The translations under genes and the position numbers were made by a program. A DNA stretch of 64,000 bases. Origin: Stenotrophomonas maltophilia (GTDB taxonomy: Bacteria; Pseudomonadota; Gammaproteobacteria; Xanthomonadales; Xanthomonadaceae). Each line of letters begins with the position of its first letter. Within the stretch, counting starts at the first letter, position 1. Of this stretch, positions 57,663 through 64,000 are shown piece after piece. The DNA is taken from positions 2,445,501 to 2,509,500 of the forward strand of contig NZ_CP106759.1 of NCBI RefSeq assembly GCF_025642255.1. Reading direction: 5' to 3'. The notes below the pieces were generated by a model. That model saw only the letters and a list, made by a program, of their open reading frames with translations, was not told the origin of the DNA and ran no database searches.

Positions 57663-58751
57663 ATGTTTTCACGCCTGGCTGCTCTTTTCGCCCTCGGCCT
57701 GTGCAGCAGCGGCGCGCTGGCCGCCGATGCAGGCTATCGGCCGAGTTTCAATCCCGCACAGCTCAAGGGCCCGCCCGCCGGCCGCGTCAACGAAGTGCTG
57801 GTGCTGGGTTCACCGCACCTGTCCGACCTGCCCCCGACCTTCCAGCCGGCAATGCTGGAGCCGCTGCTGCAGCGCCTGCAGGCATGGCGGCCAACGGCGA
57901 TCGCCGTGGAGAACCTGTCCGGACTGCAATGCGATTTCATGCGCCGCAATCCCGCCCGCTATGCCGAGAGCGTGGAAAGTTACTGCGTCGATCCTGCACC
58001 TGCCCAGGCCGCCACCGGTCTGGATGTTCCAGCGGCCAACGCCGAAGTCGATCGCGTACTGGCGGCATGGCCCGCTACACCGACGCACGCACAGCGTCGC
58101 CGGCTGGCCGCACTGTTCCTGGCCGCAGGTGAGAACGGCTCCGCGCTGGTGCAGTGGCTGCGCCTGCCGGCGCAGGAGCGTCGCGCCGCAGACAGCCTGT
58201 CACCGCAACTGGTGCAGTTCCTCGACAAACGCGCCTCGCGACGCAACGAAGTCAGCCTGATCGCGGCCGAGCTTGCCGCACGCCTGGGCCTGGAACGCCT
58301 GTGGGCAGTCGATGACCACACCGCTGATTCGCCCACGCCAGCGGCACTGGAGAAGGCGGCTGGCGAAGCCGTCATGAAGGCCTGGGACAATCCCGCCACC
58401 CAGGCACGACGGGCCGCCGATACGGCCCTGTACGCCGAACTCGGCAGCACGGACGGCCTGCTGGCGCTCTATCGGAACTACAACGCGCCCGACACCGTCG
58501 CCCGGGTCTACGACAGCGATTTCGGCGCAGCCCTGGTCGAACCATCGCCAGAAGGCTTCGGCCGCCGCTATGTCGGCTACTGGGAAACCCGCAACCTGCG
58601 CATGGTCGCCAACATGCGCGAGGTGCTGGGCCAGCACCCGGGCGCCCGCATGCTGACCCTCGTCGGCGCCTCGCACAAGGGCTACTACGAGGCCTACCTC
58701 AACCAGATGCACGACGTGCGGCTGGTTGATGCCAACAGCGTGCTGGACTGA
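57663..58751 (+). CDS. Exported DUF5694-like protein
   Basis: 362 residues from MFSRLAALFALGLCSSGALA (GGAGA upstream). A signal peptide is followed by NEVLVLGSPHLSDLP, RPTAIAVENLSGLQCD, GFGRRYVGYWETRNLRMVANM and MLTLVGASHKGYYEAYLNQM. The TraB/EreA-like pattern (Glu and His-containing motifs around 'VLVLGSxHLS' and 'LVGASHKGYYE') suggests a metal-dependent hydrolase, unproven. Function unknown. Confidence 0.75.
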   Translation: MFSRLAALFALGLCSSGALAADAGYRPSFNPAQLKGPPAGRVNEVLVLGSPHLSDLPPTFQPAMLEPLLQRLQAWRPTAIAVENLSGLQCDFMRRNPARYAESVESYCVDPAPAQAATGLDVPAANAEVDRVLAAWPATPTHAQRRRLAALFLAAGENGSALVQWLRLPAQERRAADSLSPQLVQFLDKRASRRNEVSLIAAELAARLGLERLWAVDDHTADSPTPAALEKAAGEAVMKAWDNPATQARRAADTALYAELGSTDGLLALYRNYNAPDTVARVYDSDFGAALVEPSPEGFGRRYVGYWETRNLRMVANMREVLGQHPGARMLTLVGASHKGYYEAYLNQMHDVRLVDANSVLD

Positions 58752-58760
58752 GCGCCAGGG

Positions 58761-59000
58761 CTAGCAGGGGGCCGGCGCGTCGCCGCGCCGCGACCGCCAC
58801 AGCAGCACGCAGGCGGCCACGATCGCACCCAGGGTCAGTATCAGCAGCACCACCACGCCGCCCTGCAGGGTGGGCAGCAGCGCCTGCGCCCGGGCATCGC
58901 CGTGCAGTTGCTCCAAACGCAGGCAGGCGGCTACCGCCAGCCACCAGCCGACCATCGCCGGCGCGAAGGCACGCAGGGCATCCGGGGTCCAGAAACGCAT
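58761..59000 (-). CDS. Small inner-membrane protein
   Basis: 79 residues from MRFWTPDALRAFAP (GGAG 7 nt upstream). Two membrane segments: AMVGWWLAVAACLRL (weak) and VVVLLILTLGAIVAACVLLW. Ends in an Arg-rich tail with Cys. No family recognised. Confidence 0.65.
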   Translation of the reverse strand: MRFWTPDALRAFAPAMVGWWLAVAACLRLEQLHGDARAQALLPTLQGGVVVLLILTLGAIVAACVLLWRSRRGDAPAPC

Positions 59001-59062
59001 GTCGCTCTCCAACGGGGTGGGTGTGCGCGCAGTATTCGCGGCCGCCCTCTCACAGACTGAGA

Positions 59063-61261
59063 TCAGCCGCCACCGGCGTCGCTGTCCACGCCCTCAGCCG
59101 GCCATTCGCCGGCTTCCCCCTGCACCTGCACGTTGTTGCGTCCCATTGCCTTGGCCCTGTAGCACTGCGCATCGGCCGCAGCCACGGCCTGGTCCACCCC
59201 CATACCGCCCAGCAGCGGCGCGATGCCGATGCTGGCGCCCACCCGCAGGCGGTGCTGGTCCCAGGGAATGGAGAGGCTGGCCAGGGTCTGCAGCAGTTCG
59301 CCGCCGATCCGCGCCGCGCGGCGCGGCGTGCAGCCGGACAGGATCACCGCGAACTCGTCCCCGCCCAGCCGGGCCACCACGTCCGAATCGCGCACGCCGT
59401 GGCGCAGCACGCTGGCCACCGCCCACAGCACCGCATCGCCGGCCAGGTGGCCCCAGGTGTCGTTGACCGGCTTGAAGCGGTCCAGGTCGATGTACATCAG
59501 CGATGCCGCCTGGCCTGTCCGCTCGACCCGGGTGATGGCCTGCTGCAGATGGACTTCGAACCCCCGCCGGTTGCTCAGTTCGGTCAGCGGATCGATCTCC
59601 GCCAGCTGGCGCGCTTCGCGCTGCCGTGCACGCTGCTGGGTATCATCGCGCAGCACCCACACCGCACCGCGCACATGGCCCTCATCGTCGCGCAGCCAGG
59701 CGCGGGTCAGGTCCACCGGCACCGTCGCCGTGCCCAGCCGCAGCAGCAGGTCGGCGTGCAGGTCGACCGCGTTGCTTTCCGGGTCCAGCAGTACGGCCAC
59801 GTCCAGCATCGAGCCGGGGGCGTACTCGGTGGTCAGTTGCAGCACGTCCTGCACCCTGTAGCCGGCCAGCGCCTGTGCGCCGTCGCCGGCCAGCATGCGC
59901 ACGGCAGCGGCATTGGCATATTCGATGCGGCCCTCCAGGGTGACGCTCAGCACCAGGTCGGCGACGGCGTCGAGGGTGATGCGGCTGCGCTGCTCGCTTT
60001 CAAACAGGCGCTGTTCACTGCTGCGTTGTGCACTGATGTCCTGGATCTGCGAGACGAAATGCACCGGCTCACCGCGTTCGTTGCGCACCAGCGATACCGA
60101 CAGCCGCGTCCAGATCACCCTGCCGTTGCGATCGAGAAAGCGCTTCTCCAGGTGGTAATGGCTGCACCGGCCTGCCAGCAGGTCCTGCACCAGGGCCAGG
60201 TCGGCCTGCAGATCGTCCGGATGGGTCAGCCGCTGGAAATCGACCTGCAGCAGCTCCTCGCGCGCATAGCCCAGGATGCGGCACAGCGCGTCATTGACAT
60301 CCAGCCAGCGTCCTTCCAGCGAAACCAGCGCCATGCCGAGCGCAGCCGAGGTGAAGGCGCCTGCGAACTTCTCCGCCGCCATGCGTGCTTCCGCACGTGC
60401 CTGCAGGATCTCGGTGATATCGATGGCCATGCCGACATAGCCGATGCGCGCGCCATCGGCCCCGTCCATGCGGCTGATCGAAAGCCGCACCTGGCGTTGC
60501 CGGCCATCCTTGCGCAGCAGCGTCCATCGCCGCGAATAGGTCTGCCCTTCGGCATGCGCACTGAGGGCTTCGAACACATCCGGCAGGTGACCCTGCGGGT
60601 CGGCCTGCGGTTGCAGCCAGGCCTTCAGCTCATCCGGCTCATGGAAGGCATCCAGCCGCCGCAGGCCGACCACCTCGGCGGCGCTGTAACCCAGCAGGCG
60701 CTGCGCACCCGTGTTGAACAGGGTGATGGTGCCATCGGTATCGGTCGCGATCACCGCGACGTCGTCGGAGGCGTCCACCACCGACTGCAGGCGCTGGCGG
60801 CTCTCGGCCGCGTCCTGTCGTGCCTGCTGCAGCTCGGTGACGTCGGCGTGGGCACCTGCCATCCACAACGGCCGCCCCTGACCGTCCCATTCGAACACGC
60901 GACCACGGTCATGGACCCAGATCCACTGGCCGTTCTTGTGACGCATGCGCACCAGGCAGGCGTAGTTGTCGCTGCGCCCGTCGAAATGCTCCTGCAGCGC
61001 GGCGTCCGACAGCGCGATGTCGTCCGGATGCACCAGTGCCGCGAAGGTCTTCTGGCAGATCGGCTCCAGCTCTTCCAGCCGGTAGCCGACGATTTCGGCC
61101 CAGCGCGCGTTGACCCGCATTTCGCCGGTCTGCACGTTCCACTCCCAAGTGCCGGCAGCGGTGCCTTCGATGATCATCGCAAGCCGCCGACGCTCTTCGG
61201 CCAGCGCATGCAGACGGCGTTCGAGCAGATCGTTGCTGTTGTTGCCCTGACCCGCCATCAA
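59063..61261 (-). CDS. Multi-PAS diguanylate cyclase
   Basis: 732 residues, no membrane segment. Four PAS/PAC units (~25-150, ~155-285, ~290-410, ~420-545) precede a GGDEF domain: EIDPLTELSNRRGFE, LMYIDLDRFKPVNDTWGHLA and VVARLGGDEFAVIL. GGDEF is intact and RDSD five residues before it is an RxxD inhibitory site. It should synthesise c-di-GMP in response to small molecules or redox. No EAL domain follows. Confidence 0.9.
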   Translation of the reverse strand: MMAGQGNNSNDLLERRLHALAEERRRLAMIIEGTAAGTWEWNVQTGEMRVNARWAEIVGYRLEELEPICQKTFAALVHPDDIALSDAALQEHFDGRSDNYACLVRMRHKNGQWIWVHDRGRVFEWDGQGRPLWMAGAHADVTELQQARQDAAESRQRLQSVVDASDDVAVIATDTDGTITLFNTGAQRLLGYSAAEVVGLRRLDAFHEPDELKAWLQPQADPQGHLPDVFEALSAHAEGQTYSRRWTLLRKDGRQRQVRLSISRMDGADGARIGYVGMAIDITEILQARAEARMAAEKFAGAFTSAALGMALVSLEGRWLDVNDALCRILGYAREELLQVDFQRLTHPDDLQADLALVQDLLAGRCSHYHLEKRFLDRNGRVIWTRLSVSLVRNERGEPVHFVSQIQDISAQRSSEQRLFESEQRSRITLDAVADLVLSVTLEGRIEYANAAAVRMLAGDGAQALAGYRVQDVLQLTTEYAPGSMLDVAVLLDPESNAVDLHADLLLRLGTATVPVDLTRAWLRDDEGHVRGAVWVLRDDTQQRARQREARQLAEIDPLTELSNRRGFEVHLQQAITRVERTGQAASLMYIDLDRFKPVNDTWGHLAGDAVLWAVASVLRHGVRDSDVVARLGGDEFAVILSGCTPRRAARIGGELLQTLASLSIPWDQHRLRVGASIGIAPLLGGMGVDQAVAAADAQCYRAKAMGRNNVQVQGEAGEWPAEGVDSDAGGG

Positions 61262-61466
61262 GCCCTTCTCCGTCCCGCGCAGGCGTGCACGGGCCGCAGC
61301 AATCCGCTGCAGCTGTCACGGAATCGGACGGGGCGTGCTGGCGTCATGGTCCTCCCCAGCGACAGCGGGTCGGCCACACGCCTCCCCAGATGCGCAAGTG
61401 TGCGCAATCACGGGGAAAATCGACAAGTCCCCCGCCCCGGTTCAACCGTGACGGGGAACACGCTCC

Positions 61467-63854
<2,388 letters not shown>

Positions 63855-64000
63855 TGCTTCAGGTCTGTGCCGCGTTACGGGAAGACCCCATTCTGGCAAT
63901 CCGCGACGGAGCCGGACAAGACATTGACAGCAGACGGGGTTCAGCGGCGTGGCCGGTCTGGACGCCGGCATCCTGGCAGGGGGGGCTCGGACTGGCCCGG

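Overview
The window is GC-rich and looks like a chromosome segment of a gammaproteobacterium of the Xanthomonadaceae, most likely Stenotrophomonas. That assignment is inferred from gene content and codon use; no rRNA is present. A complete, apparently intact temperate siphovirus prophage of about 41.8 kb sits in the middle, integrated into the 3' end of a tRNA-Leu(CAA) gene. A 16-bp core is repeated at 11932-11947 (tRNA 3' end) and 53749-53764 (beside the integrase).

Left chromosome (1-11947). An arginine-dependent acid-resistance type operon runs on the minus strand: DcaP-like porin, AdiC-like arginine/agmatine antiporter, and AdiA-like decarboxylase cut off by the window start. Next come two periplasmic thiol-redox genes (DsbG lipoprotein and a TlpA-like protein), a GlxA/AraC-type regulator and a MerR-type regulator whose own promoter has an overlong spacer with a dyad. 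Three tandem tRNA-Ala(GGC)/tRNA-Glu(TTC) pairs follow, then a GNAT acetyltransferase, an SRAP-domain DNA-protein crosslinking protein, a stand-alone receiver protein and tRNA-Leu.

Prophage (11932-53764). Left-end accessory DNA carries one hypothetical gene, a compact lower-GC three-gene cassette of unknown function and a second SRAP gene. The late operon is read right to left: GH19 endolysin, a hypothetical gene, holin, nested Rz/Rz1 spanins, HNH nuclease, TerS/TerL, portal, S78 protease, HK97-type capsid, connectors, tail tube, G/GT chaperones with a -1 slippery site, tape measure, tail-tip genes, J-like protein and an SGNH-hydrolase tail fibre. Upstream lie a Q-like antiterminator candidate, RusA, a PD-(D/E)XK protein, a Ref-like nuclease, O/P-like replication genes, CII-like and Cro/YdaS-like regulators. 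The switch is lambda-like: a divergent cro/cI region with three TTAGG-N5-CCTAA operators, and a second cluster of two at a strong rightward promoter 1.9 kb away. Two genes directly follow cI in the position of lambda rexAB. The rightward early operon holds many small overlapping ORFs, RdgC, a Lar-like zinc-ribbon protein and an excisionase, and meets the convergent integrase.

Right chromosome (53765-64000). The displaced terminator of tRNA-Leu lies just outside the prophage. Then come a membrane diguanylate cyclase, a soluble PAS-PAS chemoreceptor, a DUF5694-like exported protein, a small membrane protein, a four-PAS GGDEF protein and the transcription accessory protein Tex.

The best leads for undescribed biology are the three-gene cassette at 12855-14602, the rexAB-position pair at 45043-45793, the oppositely oriented membrane-protein genes at 39093-39749, 45805-46062 and 50603-51289, and a small gene (43367-43567) whose ribosome-binding site is locked in a perfect 11-bp stem.
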